Below are positions 27,471 to 37,240 of a stretch of 64,000 nt of DNA, one piece after another (positions within the stretch are counted from its first letter, which is position 1; each line of letters starts with the position of its first letter). The translations under genes were made by a program, and so were the position numbers. Under the pieces are notes generated by a model that saw only the letters and a list, made by a program, of their open reading frames with translations, was not told where the DNA came from and did no database searches. Where the stretch lies: the NCBI RefSeq assembly GCF_021026345.1, contig NZ_JAJNCZ010000003.1, positions 186,001 to 250,000 on the forward strand, read 5' to 3'. Source of the DNA: Rhizobium sp. GN54 (GTDB lineage Bacteria; Pseudomonadota; Alphaproteobacteria; Rhizobiales; Rhizobiaceae).

Positions 27471-29239
27471 GCGCCGGCCTCCCGCGTCGGAAAGAGACCC
27501 GGCTGGTTCTGCGGGATGAAGTCCTCCGGCGCGCCCGGCACGCTGTAGTCATAGGCCCAGCGATAGACGACGGGCAGGTCCTTGCCCCAGTTGCCGTGCG
27601 CCGGCGGGGTCTGCGGCGTCTGCCATTCGAGCGTCGTCGCCCGCCAGGGATTGCCGCCGGCCTCGCGACCGTGCCGCAGGCTCCAGGCGAGGTTGAACAG
27701 GAACAGGATCTGCGCTGCGCCGACCACGAGCGCCATGACGGTGATGAAGACGTTCAGGTCGTGCACCGATGCCGGCACGAAACTGGTCTCGCCGATCTCG
27801 TTGTAGCGTCGCGGAACGCCGACGAGCCCGACATAGTGCATCGGAAAGAAGATCAGGTAGGCGCCGAGGAAGGTGATCCAGAAATGCACCTGGCCCATTC
27901 CTTCGTTGAGCATCCGCCCGGTGATCTTCGGATACCAGTGATAGATCGCGCCGAAGATCACGAGGATCGGCGCCACCCCCATCACCATGTGGAAATGGGC
28001 GACGACGAACATCGTGTCGGACAGGGGCACGTCGACAACGACGTTGCCGAGGAACAGCCCGGTCAGCCCGCCATTGACGAAGGTGACGATGAAGGCGAGC
28101 GCAAACAGCATCGGCAGGGTCAGGTGGATGTTGCCGCGCCAGAGCGTCAGCGTCCAGTTGTAGACCTTCAACGCCGTCGGCACCGCGATGATCAGCGTCG
28201 TCGTGGCGAAGAAGAAGCCGAAATAGGGGTTCATGCCGCTGACATACATGTGGTGCGCCCAGACGACGAACGAAAGCGCGCCGATGATGACGATCGCCCA
28301 GACCATCATGCGGTAGCCGAAGATGTTCTTGCGCGCATGCGTGCTGATCAGATCGGACACGATGCCGAAGGCCGGTAGGGCGACGATGTAGACCTCCGGA
28401 TGGCCGAAGAACCAGAACAGGTGCTGGAACAGGATCGGACTGCCGCCGCCATGCTTGAGTTGCTCGCCCATCTCGACGATGGCCGGCATGAAGAAGCTGG
28501 TGCCAGCCAGCCGGTCGAACAGCATCATGACGCAGGCGACGAACAGCGCCGGAAAGGCAAGCAGCGCCATCACGGTCGCAGTGAAGATGCCCCAAACCGT
28601 GAGCGGCATGCGCATCAGCGTCATCCCGCGGGTCCGCCCCTGCAGGACGGTGACGGCATAGTTGAGGCCGCCCATGGTGAACCCGATGATGAAGATGACG
28701 AGCGAGACCAGCATCAGGACGATGCCCCAGTCCTGCCCGCCCGGCGTATTGGACAGGATCGCCTGCGGCGGATAGAGCGTCCAGCCCGCCCCCGTTGGGC
28801 CGCCGGAGGTGAAGAAGCTCGCCACCAGCACCAGCACCGCCACGAGATACAGCCAGAAGCTCAGCATGTTGGCGTAGGGAAACACCATGTCGCGCGCGCC
28901 GACCATCAGCGGGATCAAGTAGTTGCCGAAACCGCCGAGGAAGAGCGCGGTGAGCAGGTAGATCACCATGATCATGCCGTGCATGGTGATGAACTGGTAG
29001 TAGCGCTCGGCATCGAGGAAGGTAAGCGCGCCCGGAAAGGCGAGCTGGATCCGCATGAGCCAGGACAGCACCAGCGCCACCATCCCGATGGCGATCGCCG
29101 TGCAGGAATACTGGATGGCGATGACCTTCGCATCCTGGCTGAAGACGTAGCGCGTCCACCAGCTGTGCGGATGATAGAGCTCGACGTCCTCCACCGCAGC
29201 GGGCGGAATGACCTCGCCTGCCCCAGATGCCTCCACCAT
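27467..29239 (-). CDS. ctaD: Cytochrome c oxidase subunit I (alternative aa3-type)
   Basis: Catalytic subunit of a heme-copper oxidase, 590 residues with 12 or more helices. The CuB and tyrosine motif GHPEVYI is present with the family A1 glutamate, followed by WAHHMYVSGM for the other CuB histidines and VVAHFHMVMG for the heme ligands. The segment before the last motif reads VPLSDTMF in place of the more common LHDTYY, which marks it as a divergent copy. It follows the subunit II gene by 40 bases. Together with a CuA-containing subunit II it should oxidise cytochrome c. Confidence 0.95.
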   Translation of the reverse strand: MVEASGAGEVIPPAAVEDVELYHPHSWWTRYVFSQDAKVIAIQYSCTAIAIGMVALVLSWLMRIQLAFPGALTFLDAERYYQFITMHGMIMVIYLLTALFLGGFGNYLIPLMVGARDMVFPYANMLSFWLYLVAVLVLVASFFTSGGPTGAGWTLYPPQAILSNTPGGQDWGIVLMLVSLVIFIIGFTMGGLNYAVTVLQGRTRGMTLMRMPLTVWGIFTATVMALLAFPALFVACVMMLFDRLAGTSFFMPAIVEMGEQLKHGGGSPILFQHLFWFFGHPEVYIVALPAFGIVSDLISTHARKNIFGYRMMVWAIVIIGALSFVVWAHHMYVSGMNPYFGFFFATTTLIIAVPTALKVYNWTLTLWRGNIHLTLPMLFALAFIVTFVNGGLTGLFLGNVVVDVPLSDTMFVVAHFHMVMGVAPILVIFGAIYHWYPKITGRMLNEGMGQVHFWITFLGAYLIFFPMHYVGLVGVPRRYNEIGETSFVPASVHDLNVFITVMALVVGAAQILFLFNLAWSLRHGREAGGNPWRATTLEWQTPQTPPAHGNWGKDLPVVYRWAYDYSVPGAPEDFIPQNQPGLFPTREAGA

Positions 29240-29279
29240 CGTTCTCCTCCTTCTCCCGATCCCTCCCGGATCCGGCGCT

Positions 29280-30113
29280 CTATTTCGCAGGCACCTCCGC
29301 CACCGTTGTCGCGGCCGGCGTGGCGGCCTGCAATTTCTCGAATGTCGCCTGTCCGGCGAGCCAGGTCTCGTAGTCGGCCTCGGTGTCCACGACGACCGTG
29401 CCCCGCATCATCGGATGGCCGACGCCGCACAGTTCGGCACAGAGGATGTCGAAGGTGCCGGTGCGCGTCGGCGTCAGCCAGAAATAGGTGACCATGCCGG
29501 GGATCATGTCCATCTTGGCGCGGAACTCAGGGACGTAGAAATCGTGCAGCACGTCGACGGAGCGCAGCAGCACCTTCACCGGCTTGCCGATCGGCAGATG
29601 CAGTTCGCCGCCCTCGATGACGATATCGTCCAGCGCGTCGGCATCGGCCTTGTCGATCCCGAGCGCATTGTCGGGTGTCACGTCCCGCGTCTCAGCCCGC
29701 CCGAGCCTGCCGTCCGCCCCCGGCAGCCGGAAGCTCCACAGCCACTGCTGACCCACGACTTCGATCTCCGAGGCCTCCGGCGGAACGGTGATGAACTGGT
29801 GCCAGACGAACAGGCCGGGCGCCAGCATGGCGAAGACGCCGACCGCGGTGCCGACGGCAAGCCCGCTCTCCAGCCTGCGGTTCTCCGGTTCGTATGCCGC
29901 CCGCCGCCCCGGTTGGTAGCGGAAGCGCCAGACGCAATAGGCAATGAACAACACCACGGCGACGAAGACCGCGCCGGTGATCCAGAACGTGATGACGAGG
30001 GTGTGGTCGATGTAGCTCCAGTTGGAGGCGATCGGCGTCCACCACCAAGGGCTCAGGAGATGAAAGAGCACCGACCCGAGCGCGATCGCCACCAGCACCA
30101 GTACGACTGCCAT
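29280..30113 (-). CDS. coxB: Cytochrome c oxidase subunit II with CuA site
   Basis: A 277-residue subunit II with two N-terminal membrane helices (about 1-20 and 37-62, a third hydrophobic stretch near 85-105) and a periplasmic cupredoxin domain. The CuA ligands are intact: His190, Cys225, Glu227, Cys229, His233 and Met236. This shows cytochrome c rather than quinol is the donor. It follows the small cytochrome c gene by 133 bases on the same strand and precedes subunit I. The C-terminal Ala/Thr-rich end is probably flexible. Confidence 0.95.
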   Translation of the reverse strand: MAVVLVLVAIALGSVLFHLLSPWWWTPIASNWSYIDHTLVITFWITGAVFVAVVLFIAYCVWRFRYQPGRRAAYEPENRRLESGLAVGTAVGVFAMLAPGLFVWHQFITVPPEASEIEVVGQQWLWSFRLPGADGRLGRAETRDVTPDNALGIDKADADALDDIVIEGGELHLPIGKPVKVLLRSVDVLHDFYVPEFRAKMDMIPGMVTYFWLTPTRTGTFDILCAELCGVGHPMMRGTVVVDTEADYETWLAGQATFEKLQAATPAATTVAEVPAK

Positions 30114-30246
30114 ATCCGTCCCTCCTGCCGGTCCCGGCCGTGGGCATCAATCTGCAATCTGCGTTAGAACTATCTCACGAAAGAAAATGGCAGGCAATTG
30201 CCGGACCGGATGGCTTCGGCACCCCGCCCGGGCCGCCCCCGGCCCG

Positions 30247-30630
30247 CTACGTCGCGTGCTGCTTCAGATAGGCGAGCAGATTGGTGATGTCGGCGTCGTC
30301 CTTCAGGCCGGGAAACACCATCTTCGTGCCCTTCACCTTCGCCTTGGGATTGTGCAGGTAGTCGCGTAGCGTGGCATCGTCCCAGACGAGGCCGCCTTTG
30401 CCGGCCTCCGTCATCGCGTTCGAGTACCTGTAGTCGGGATGGGTACCGGCCGTGCGTCCGAAGATCCCGTGCAGCGACGGACCGACCTTGTTCGTATCCG
30501 TATCCACGACATGACAGACGGCACATTTCTTGAAGACCGTTTCGCCGGCCGCGGCGTCGCCCTCCTGGGCGTGGGCGGCAGGGTGACAGGCGATGGAAAG
30601 GAACGCGAGAGCAATCACCTTGGTTCGCAT
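30247..30630 (-). CDS. Small soluble class I cytochrome c
   Basis: A 127-residue periplasmic monohaem cytochrome c with a signal peptide (about 1-21, ending AAHA). The haem site CAVCH has cysteines 36 and 39 and His40, and Met104 in GTKMVFPG is the likely sixth ligand. The sequence is of the mitochondrial/c2 type (GPSLHGIFGRTAG, YSNAM). As the promoter-proximal gene of the oxidase cluster it is the probable electron donor to the CuA site. ATG 30630 is chosen because the signal peptide begins there; the frame is open 11 codons further. Confidence 0.93.
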   Translation of the reverse strand: MRTKVIALAFLSIACHPAAHAQEGDAAAGETVFKKCAVCHVVDTDTNKVGPSLHGIFGRTAGTHPDYRYSNAMTEAGKGGLVWDDATLRDYLHNPKAKVKGTKMVFPGLKDDADITNLLAYLKQHAT

Positions 30631-30760
30631 GGCAAGCCTCTCCTCCAGGCTGGACCGTCGCACGCTCGCCCCCTTGGGGAGAACGGCGATGCGATCGCCT
30701 GTTCAGGTATGGCCCGGATGGCGGAAGTCAATCCGCGCGGCGCGGCGGTGCAGAAACGGC

Positions 30761-31267
30761 CTAGCGGAAGATGAAGCCGATCTTCTTCAGTTCCTTCTCG
30801 CCGAAATCCTCCATGCCCTCGGCGATATCGGTCCCGCCGGCGGCGCGGAAGAACCGTTCGGCCATATCGCTCTCCTCCAGGCACCAGACTACCATGCCCT
30901 CGCAGCCGAGCGATTTCAGCAGCCGCTTGCTTTCGCCGAACAGCATCCGGCCGAGACCGAGACCCTGATACTCCGGCCGAAGATAGATCTCGTAGATCTC
31001 GCCGTCCTGCGGCAGGGCGCGCGCCCGGTTCAGGCCGAGCGTGGCATAGCCGGCGATCACGCCGGCGACGTCGAGCACGAGCAGCGTTGCCGGGCCGCGG
31101 GTCGCCTTGCGCCACCACGCCGCATCGCGCCGCTGAACCATCTGCACCAGCGGCTTGTGGGGGATGATGCCCGCATAGGCATGCAGCCACGACGCCCTGT
31201 GGGCCTCGGAGATGGCCGCCGCGTCCTGCGGCTCGGCACGTCGCACATCGATCGATAGTGTTTTCAT
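30761..31267 (-). CDS. GNAT-family N-acetyltransferase
   Basis: A 168-residue acetyl-CoA-dependent acetyltransferase. The acetyl-CoA-binding motif is LRPEYQGLGLGRMLF (the Q/R-x-x-G-x-G/A pattern) near residue 95-109, followed by a typical beta-5/alpha-4 region. The N-terminal VRRAEPQDAAAISEAHRASW is usual for the RimI-like class that acetylates small amines or proteins. The start at ATG 31267 fits the conserved N-terminus; the longer open frame upstream has no support. Substrate unknown. Confidence 0.9.
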   Translation of the reverse strand: MKTLSIDVRRAEPQDAAAISEAHRASWLHAYAGIIPHKPLVQMVQRRDAAWWRKATRGPATLLVLDVAGVIAGYATLGLNRARALPQDGEIYEIYLRPEYQGLGLGRMLFGESKRLLKSLGCEGMVVWCLEESDMAERFFRAAGGTDIAEGMEDFGEKELKKIGFIFR

Positions 31268-31417
31268 CGAAATGACTCTAAACCCGCACCGACTCCGCGA
31301 GAATCCCGGCTCCTTCCCGAGATCCCCTTGCCCACAGGCAAGTTTGCCTGCGGCCTTGAGGAAAGTTAACGCTTTTTTAAGAAACGCCACAAGCCGTAAT
31401 AGGGCGGCACACACATG

Positions 31418-31446
31418 AAAAAGGCCCCGGCATTTCTGCCGGGGCC
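31418..31446 (-). terminator. Rho-independent terminator of typA
   Basis: Minus-strand hairpin with 10-base arms GGCCCCGGCA / TGCCGGGGCC (31423-31432 and 31437-31446) and a four-base loop, followed by a U run encoded by the A tract at 31418-31422. It lies 40 bases after the typA stop codon. Confidence 0.92.
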
Positions 31447-31485
31447 ATGATCAATTCGGGGATGTTTTTACGCCTTCGGCGCGAA

Positions 31486-33315
31486 TCAGGCAGCACCCGC
31501 CGTACGCTGCTTCTCGAAGCGCTTGCGATCGTTCGGATCGAGATAGAGCTTGCGCAGGCGGATCGACTTCGGCGTCACCTCGACGAGTTCGTCGTCCTGG
31601 ATCCAGGAAAGCGCGCGCTCCAGCGTCATCTTGATCGGCGGCGTCAGGCGCACGGCCTCATCCTTGCCGGCGGCGCGGATGTTGGTGAGCTTCTTGCCCT
31701 TCAGGACGTTCACCTCGAGGTCGTTGTCGCGCGTGTGGATGCCGACGATCATACCCATATAGACCTTCTCGCCCGCGTCGATGACCATCGGGCCGCGGTC
31801 TTCCAGGTTGAAGAGCGCATAGGCGACCGCTTCGCCGGCTTCGTTGGAGAGCAGCACACCGTTGACGCGCCCGCCGATCTCGCCCTTGTAGGGCTGGTAG
31901 TCGTGGAACAGGCGGTTCATGATCGCCGTGCCACGCGTATCGGTCAGCAGTTCCGACTGGTAGCCGATCAGGCCGCGGGTCGGCGCGAAGAAGACGAGGC
32001 GGACGCGGTTGCCGCCGGACGGGCGCAGTTCGACCATCTCGGCCTTGCGCTCCGACATCTTCTGCACGACGACGCCGGAATGCTCCTCGTCGACGTCGAT
32101 GACGACTTCCTCGATCGGCTCGAGCATCTGGCCGGTCGCCTCGTCCTTGTGCATGACGACGCGCGGACGCGAAACGGCAAGCTCGAAGCCCTCGCGGCGC
32201 ATGGTCTCAATGAGGACGGCAAGCTGGAGTTCGCCGCGGCCGGAGACAAAGAACGAATCCTTGTCGCCCGACTCCTCGATCTTCAGCGCGACGTTGCCTT
32301 CGGCTTCCTTGAACAGACGGTCGCGGATGACGCGGCTCGTCACCTTGTCGCCTTCGGTGCCGGCGAGCGGGCTGTCGTTGACGATGAAGGACATGGTGAC
32401 GGTCGGCGGATCGATCGGCTGGGCCTTGAGAGCTTCAGTGACCGACGGATCGCAGAACGTGTCGGCGACCGTGCCCTTGGTCAGGCCGGCGATGGCGACG
32501 ATGTCGCCCGCATGGGCCTCTTCGATCGCCGTGCGCTCGATGCCGCGGAAGGCGAGGATTTTCGAGATACGGCCGTTCTCGATGAGCTGGCCGTCCTGGC
32601 CGATGACCTTGACGGTCTGGTTCGGCTTGATCGAGCCCGAATGGATGCGGCCGGTGATGATGCGGCCGAGGAAGGGGTTGGCTTCCAGAATCGTGCCTAT
32701 CATGCGGAACGGACCTTCGGCAACCGTCGGCTCCGGCACGTGCTTGAGCACGAGATCGAGCAGCGGCGCCATGCCTTCGTCCTGCGGGCCTTCCGGGTTG
32801 ACGTTCATCCAGCCGTTACGGCCCGAACCATAGAGGATCGGGAAGTCGAGCTGCTCGTCGGTGGCGTCGAGATTGGCGAACAGGTCGAACACCTCGTTCA
32901 GCACTTCCTCGTGACGGCCGTCCGGACGGTCGATCTTGTTGATCGCGACGATCGGCTTCAGGCCGACCTTGAGCGCCTTGCCGACGACGAACTTCGTCTG
33001 CGGCATCGGGCCTTCGGAACTGTCGACGAGAACGATCGCGCCGTCCACCATCGACAGGATGCGCTCGACCTCGCCGCCGAAGTCGGCGTGGCCGGGCGTG
33101 TCGACGATGTTGATGCGCGTCCCCTTCCACTCGACCGAAGTCGCCTTGGCGAGGATGGTGATGCCGCGTTCTTTTTCGATGTCGTTGGAGTCCATCACGC
33201 GCTCGGCGACGCGCTGGTTTTCACGGAAGGAACCGGACTGCTTCAGGAGCTCGTCGACGAGCGTGGTCTTGCCATGGTCGACGTGCGCGATGATCGCGAT
33301 ATTGCGAATGGACAT
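31486..33315 (-). CDS. typA: Ribosome-binding GTPase TypA/BipA
   Basis: Translational GTPase related to EF-G, involved in 50S assembly and stress or cold adaptation. The 609-residue protein has G1 AHVDHGKT (residues 10-17), the G2 threonine in RGITI, G3 DTPGH and G4 NKID, then EF-G-like domains III and V and the BipA-specific C-terminal domain. The start is ATG 33315, where [15 protein letters not shown] begins, not the ATG 36 bases upstream. It has its own strong terminator. Confidence 0.97.
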   Translation of the reverse strand: MSIRNIAIIAHVDHGKTTLVDELLKQSGSFRENQRVAERVMDSNDIEKERGITILAKATSVEWKGTRINIVDTPGHADFGGEVERILSMVDGAIVLVDSSEGPMPQTKFVVGKALKVGLKPIVAINKIDRPDGRHEEVLNEVFDLFANLDATDEQLDFPILYGSGRNGWMNVNPEGPQDEGMAPLLDLVLKHVPEPTVAEGPFRMIGTILEANPFLGRIITGRIHSGSIKPNQTVKVIGQDGQLIENGRISKILAFRGIERTAIEEAHAGDIVAIAGLTKGTVADTFCDPSVTEALKAQPIDPPTVTMSFIVNDSPLAGTEGDKVTSRVIRDRLFKEAEGNVALKIEESGDKDSFFVSGRGELQLAVLIETMRREGFELAVSRPRVVMHKDEATGQMLEPIEEVVIDVDEEHSGVVVQKMSERKAEMVELRPSGGNRVRLVFFAPTRGLIGYQSELLTDTRGTAIMNRLFHDYQPYKGEIGGRVNGVLLSNEAGEAVAYALFNLEDRGPMVIDAGEKVYMGMIVGIHTRDNDLEVNVLKGKKLTNIRAAGKDEAVRLTPPIKMTLERALSWIQDDELVEVTPKSIRLRKLYLDPNDRKRFEKQRTAGAA

Positions 33316-33436
33316 GTTCTGATCTCTGAGGTTCTGGGCGCGCACGAACAAGGAGGCACCGCGTGCATTTGGCGCGCTCCATACATGGTTTTACGCAATT
33401 GCGAAAGAGGCAGGCCGAAACTCTGTACGCCGGCGT

Positions 33437-34999
33437 TCAGGCCGTCACCGCCGGATCGAGTGTGACGTTCCACAGTTCCCTATCCTCCCGGTCCATCAGC
33501 CGCACGGTCATCTGCTGGCTGGAGCCCTCAATGTCGACGAGCCCGAAGAACTGCAGGCCGGCCGAGGGCGGCAGATTGCTGTCGACCCCGCCGCCCGACG
33601 CCTTCATGAAGCGCACCTCCGGCCCGAACGTCATGTCGAGCGGATGCGGCCCGTAGGTGCCCGAATGCAGCGGTCCGGAGACGAACTCCCAGAACGGCTC
33701 GAATTCCCTGAACGCCGCGCGCGCCGGATCGTAGTGATGGGCGGCGGTATAGTGGATGTCGGCGGTGAGCCAGACGACGTTGCGGATCGCGTTGTCGCGC
33801 ATGAACGAGAGCAGGTCGGCGATGTCGCGCTCGCGTCCCGCAGGCGGTCCGTTCAGCCCGTCGGCGACCCCCTCGTAGCCGACCTTCAGGCCGTAGTCGT
33901 CCCAGATCATCACGCCGAGCGGCATGTCGCAGGCGATCACCTTCCACGTGGCCTTCGACGCGGCAAGTTCGCGCTTCAGCCAGTCCGCCTGTCGCCGGCC
34001 GAACAGATGATGGTCGGATCTGCCGCGGTTGGCATCGCGATAGGAGCGCAGGTCGACGAAGAACACGTCGAGCAGCGGACCATAGGCGATCTTGCGGAAG
34101 ATCCGCCCGGGCTCGTCGGCGCAATAGCGGATCGGCGTCATCTCCTGGAAGGCGCGCTTGGCGCGCCCGGCATAGACGGCGATATCCTTTTCCGGATAGC
34201 GCGGATCGTCCCGGAGATCCTTGGAGGCCGACCAGTTGTTCAGCACCTCGTGATCGTCCCACTGGAAGAATGTCGGGCATTGCGCGTTGAAGTCCAGCAG
34301 GTGCCGGTCGAGCATGTTGTATTTCCACTGCCCGCGATATTCCGAAAGTGTGCGCGCCACCTCGCGCTTCTCGTCGCTGACGATGCGGTTCTTCCAGATC
34401 GTGCCGTCGCGAAGCCGGATCTCGTCGGGGATGGGATTGTCGGCATAGATCGTGTCGCCGGAATGGATGAAGAAATCCGGCTCGTGCAGCAGCATGGTCG
34501 AGTAGGTCTTCATGCCGATGTCGTCGATGCCCCAGCCCTGCCCGGCCGTATCGCCGGACCAGACGAACCGGACCGAGCGCCGCCGCAGCGGCGCGGTCCG
34601 GAACCGGCCCACGATCGGTTCGGAGACCAGATGCGCGGAAGAGGGATCCGTCGCCGTCAGCCGGTAGAAGATGTCCTGGTCCGGCAGGAGCTCCGTCAGC
34701 AGATGCTTTGCAGCGAAGTCTGTCTCCTGTCCCGCCTTCAGGACCGGGCCGCGCGTGGCATTGGTGAAACTCTCGGTGGTGGAATACTCGACCGCGATCT
34801 CCGCCGGCCGATCGGTTCGCGCCCAGATCATGCCCGACGAGGTGTCGACGTCGCCCGACTGGACGCCATGGGTGAAGACCGGGCTGCCGTGACGCCGGGC
34901 ATAGTGCGGGACGGCCAGCGCCGAGGAGGCCGCAAGGCCGGCGGCGCTCGCCGTCAACAGAAAGGAGCGCCGTGTCAGGAGGTCGGCCGCCGTCGCCAT
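33437..34999 (-). CDS. phoD: Tat-exported PhoD-like alkaline phosphatase
   Basis: A 520-residue metallophosphoesterase of the PhoD family that releases phosphate from mono- and diesters in the periplasm, requiring calcium and iron. The signal carries the twin-arginine motif TRRSFLL (residues 9-15) followed by a hydrophobic stretch and an AxA-like site. Core motifs are WSGDTAGQGWG, FFIHSGDTIYADN, WDDHEVLNNW and the C-terminal WLTADIHYTAAHHY. The length is standard. It lies between typA and the M3 peptidase with separate transcription likely. A Pho box was not found by eye. Confidence 0.93.
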   Translation of the reverse strand: MATAADLLTRRSFLLTASAAGLAASSALAVPHYARRHGSPVFTHGVQSGDVDTSSGMIWARTDRPAEIAVEYSTTESFTNATRGPVLKAGQETDFAAKHLLTELLPDQDIFYRLTATDPSSAHLVSEPIVGRFRTAPLRRRSVRFVWSGDTAGQGWGIDDIGMKTYSTMLLHEPDFFIHSGDTIYADNPIPDEIRLRDGTIWKNRIVSDEKREVARTLSEYRGQWKYNMLDRHLLDFNAQCPTFFQWDDHEVLNNWSASKDLRDDPRYPEKDIAVYAGRAKRAFQEMTPIRYCADEPGRIFRKIAYGPLLDVFFVDLRSYRDANRGRSDHHLFGRRQADWLKRELAASKATWKVIACDMPLGVMIWDDYGLKVGYEGVADGLNGPPAGRERDIADLLSFMRDNAIRNVVWLTADIHYTAAHHYDPARAAFREFEPFWEFVSGPLHSGTYGPHPLDMTFGPEVRFMKASGGGVDSNLPPSAGLQFFGLVDIEGSSQQMTVRLMDREDRELWNVTLDPAVTA

Positions 35000-35130
35000 G
35001 AATCCCTCGTCGATACCGCGCGAATCGCTGTCCGATCCGCGCGGCCGACCATCGGGCGGTCACGTGTCATCGACGTTACGGATCGATGACGTCGGCGATA
35101 CAGTTCGGTGACGGGAGGATGACGTGGGGA

Positions 35131-35160
35131 TGCCCACCCCTCTCAAGGGAAGGGTGGGCA
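35131..35160 (-). terminator. Stem-loop after the M3 peptidase gene
   Basis: Arms TGCCCACCC (35131-35139) and GGGTGGGCA (35152-35160) lie 16 bases beyond the M3 peptidase stop codon. There is no U run on the minus strand, so it may be a processed or Rho-assisted 3' end rather than a classic terminator. Confidence 0.5.
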
Positions 35161-35176
35161 CGTCACGCAGCCGGGG

Positions 35177-37240
35177 TCAGGCCGCCAGGCCCTTCTTCTC
35201 CAGCATCGCGTCGATCGACGGCAGCTTGCCGCGGAAGGCCTTGTAGGCGTCCTCGGGGTCGATGGCGCCGCCGACGGAATAGATGTTGGCCTTCAGCTTC
35301 GCCGCCATGCCGGGGTCGAAGGCGTCGCCGGTCTCGGTGAAGGCGGCAAACGCGTCGGCATCGAGGACCTCCGACCACATGTAGGAATAGTAGCCGGCCG
35401 AATAGCCGTCCCCGGAAAAGACATGCTGGAAGTGCGGCGTCGCATGGCGCATGACGATCGATGCCGGCATGCCGATCTCTCCCAGCACCTCGCCCTGAAC
35501 CGCCATCGGATCCTCGATCGCACCCTGCGTATGGAAGGCCATGTCGACCAGGGCCGAAGAGGTGAACTCCACGGTGGCGAAGCCGGCGTTGAAGGTGCGC
35601 GCCGCCAGCACCTTGTCCAGGAGCGCCTGCGGCATCGGCTCGCCGGTCTCGTAGTGCACGGCGTAGGTTCTCAAAATCTCCGGCACCGTCAGCCAGTGCT
35701 CGTAGAGCTGCGAGGGCAGCTCGACGAAGTCGCGCGAGACGCCGGTGCCCGAGACCGACGGATAGGTCACGTCCGACAGCATGCCGTGGAGGGCATGGCC
35801 GAATTCGTGGAACAGCGTGCGCGCGTCGTCGAGCGACAGCAGCGCCGGCTTGCCCTCGGCCGGCTTGGCGAAATTGCAGACGTTGTAGATGATCGGGATC
35901 TCGCCGGTAGTGCCGTTCTTCAGCGGTAGCTTGTGCTGGCTCTGGTAGGAGCTCATCCAGGCGCCGGAGCGCTTGGAGGACCGGGCGAAATAGTCGCCGA
36001 GGAACATGGCGACGAGCCTGTTGTCGCGGTCGCGGATCTCGAAGACGCGTACGTCCGGGTGATAGGCCGGCACACCCGCAAGCGGAACGGCATAGATGCC
36101 GAACAGCCGCCCGGCGACGTCGAAGCACGCCTCGATCACCTTTTCCAGCTGCAGATAGGGCTTCAGCTCGGCCTCGGAGAAGTCGAATTTTTCGGCACGC
36201 AGCTTTTCCGCATAGTACCGCCAGTCCCACGGCATGACGGGATGATTGCGCCCTTCGGCGGCGACGAGGCGGGCAAGTTCCTGCTCTTCCTCCGTCGCGC
36301 GCGCCACAGCCTTCTCCCAGACCTGGGTGAGAAGCCCGTTCACGGCATCGGGCGTCTTCGCCATCGTGTTGTCGAGCTTGAGCGCGGCATAGTTCTCGTA
36401 GCCCAGAAGTGCCGCCTTCTCCGCCCGCAAGGCCAGCGTCTCGCGCACGATCGCGCGGTTGTCGGTAGCTCCGCCGGTGATGCCGCGTGCCGTCCAGGCG
36501 CGGAACGCCTGCTCGCGCAGTTCGCGCCGGGCGGAAAACGTCAGGAACGGCTCGATGATCGAGCGCGACAGCGTTACCGCGTATCCGCCCTCCGCACCCC
36601 GGTCGCGGGCCGCCGCCGCCATCGCATCCTTGAGGAAGTCCGGCAGCCCCTCGAGGTCGGCTTCCGCGGAAAGCAGCAGCGACCAGTCCTTCTCGTCGGC
36701 AAGCACGTTCTGGCCGAATTGCGCGCCGAGCCCGGCGAGCTGTTCGTTGATGGCCGACAGCCGTTCCTGCTCGGGCTTTGCGAGCTTGGCGCCGGACTTG
36801 ACGAAACCCTTCCAGTGCCGCTCCAGCACGCGCGTCTGCTCGAGCGAAAGCCCGAGCCCGTCGCGCCCCTCCCACAGCGCATCGATTCGGGCGAAGAGTT
36901 CGGCATTGTTGCCGATCTTCGAATAGTGCCGCGACATCTTCGGCGCGATCTCGCGCTCCAGCGCCTGGATGATCTCGTTGGTATTGGCGCCGGCGCGGCT
37001 CCAGAACAGCGCCGAGACGCGCGATAGCTCATCGCCGGCGATCTCGAGCGCCGTGACGGTGTTGTCGAAGGTCGGCGCCTCGGCGTTGCTCGCGATCGCA
37101 TCGATCTCCGCCTCGTGCAGGGCGAAGGCCGCATCGAACGCTTCGGCAAAACTGTCGTCGGAGACGAGGTCGAAGCGCGGCAGGCCGTTGATCCCGCTCC
37201 AATGAGTGAGGGCGGGGCTGATCTTGGAAGGTGCGCTCAT
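35177..37240 (-). CDS. M3-family oligopeptidase (PrlC/Dcp-like)
   Basis: Cytoplasmic zinc oligopeptidase that degrades short peptides, including cleaved signal peptides. The 687-residue protein has the zinc motif HEFGH at about residues 476-480 in TLFHEFGHALHG, the third-ligand glutamate in the downstream FVELPSQLYEHW segment and the usual C-terminal YAAGYYSYMWSEVLDADAF-like region (here YSAGYYSYMW). No signal peptide. Start ATG 37240 is chosen because MSAPSKISPALTHW fits the family; the frame is open 26 codons upstream. Dcp versus PrlC specificity is undecided. Confidence 0.94.
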   Translation of the reverse strand: MSAPSKISPALTHWSGINGLPRFDLVSDDSFAEAFDAAFALHEAEIDAIASNAEAPTFDNTVTALEIAGDELSRVSALFWSRAGANTNEIIQALEREIAPKMSRHYSKIGNNAELFARIDALWEGRDGLGLSLEQTRVLERHWKGFVKSGAKLAKPEQERLSAINEQLAGLGAQFGQNVLADEKDWSLLLSAEADLEGLPDFLKDAMAAAARDRGAEGGYAVTLSRSIIEPFLTFSARRELREQAFRAWTARGITGGATDNRAIVRETLALRAEKAALLGYENYAALKLDNTMAKTPDAVNGLLTQVWEKAVARATEEEQELARLVAAEGRNHPVMPWDWRYYAEKLRAEKFDFSEAELKPYLQLEKVIEACFDVAGRLFGIYAVPLAGVPAYHPDVRVFEIRDRDNRLVAMFLGDYFARSSKRSGAWMSSYQSQHKLPLKNGTTGEIPIIYNVCNFAKPAEGKPALLSLDDARTLFHEFGHALHGMLSDVTYPSVSGTGVSRDFVELPSQLYEHWLTVPEILRTYAVHYETGEPMPQALLDKVLAARTFNAGFATVEFTSSALVDMAFHTQGAIEDPMAVQGEVLGEIGMPASIVMRHATPHFQHVFSGDGYSAGYYSYMWSEVLDADAFAAFTETGDAFDPGMAAKLKANIYSVGGAIDPEDAYKAFRGKLPSIDAMLEKKGLAA

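Noticed and set aside
26064-27548. 494-codon plus-strand frame opposite the subunit III genes
   Set aside because: His/Asp/Arg-rich shadow frame; the minus-strand genes have clear oxidase motifs.
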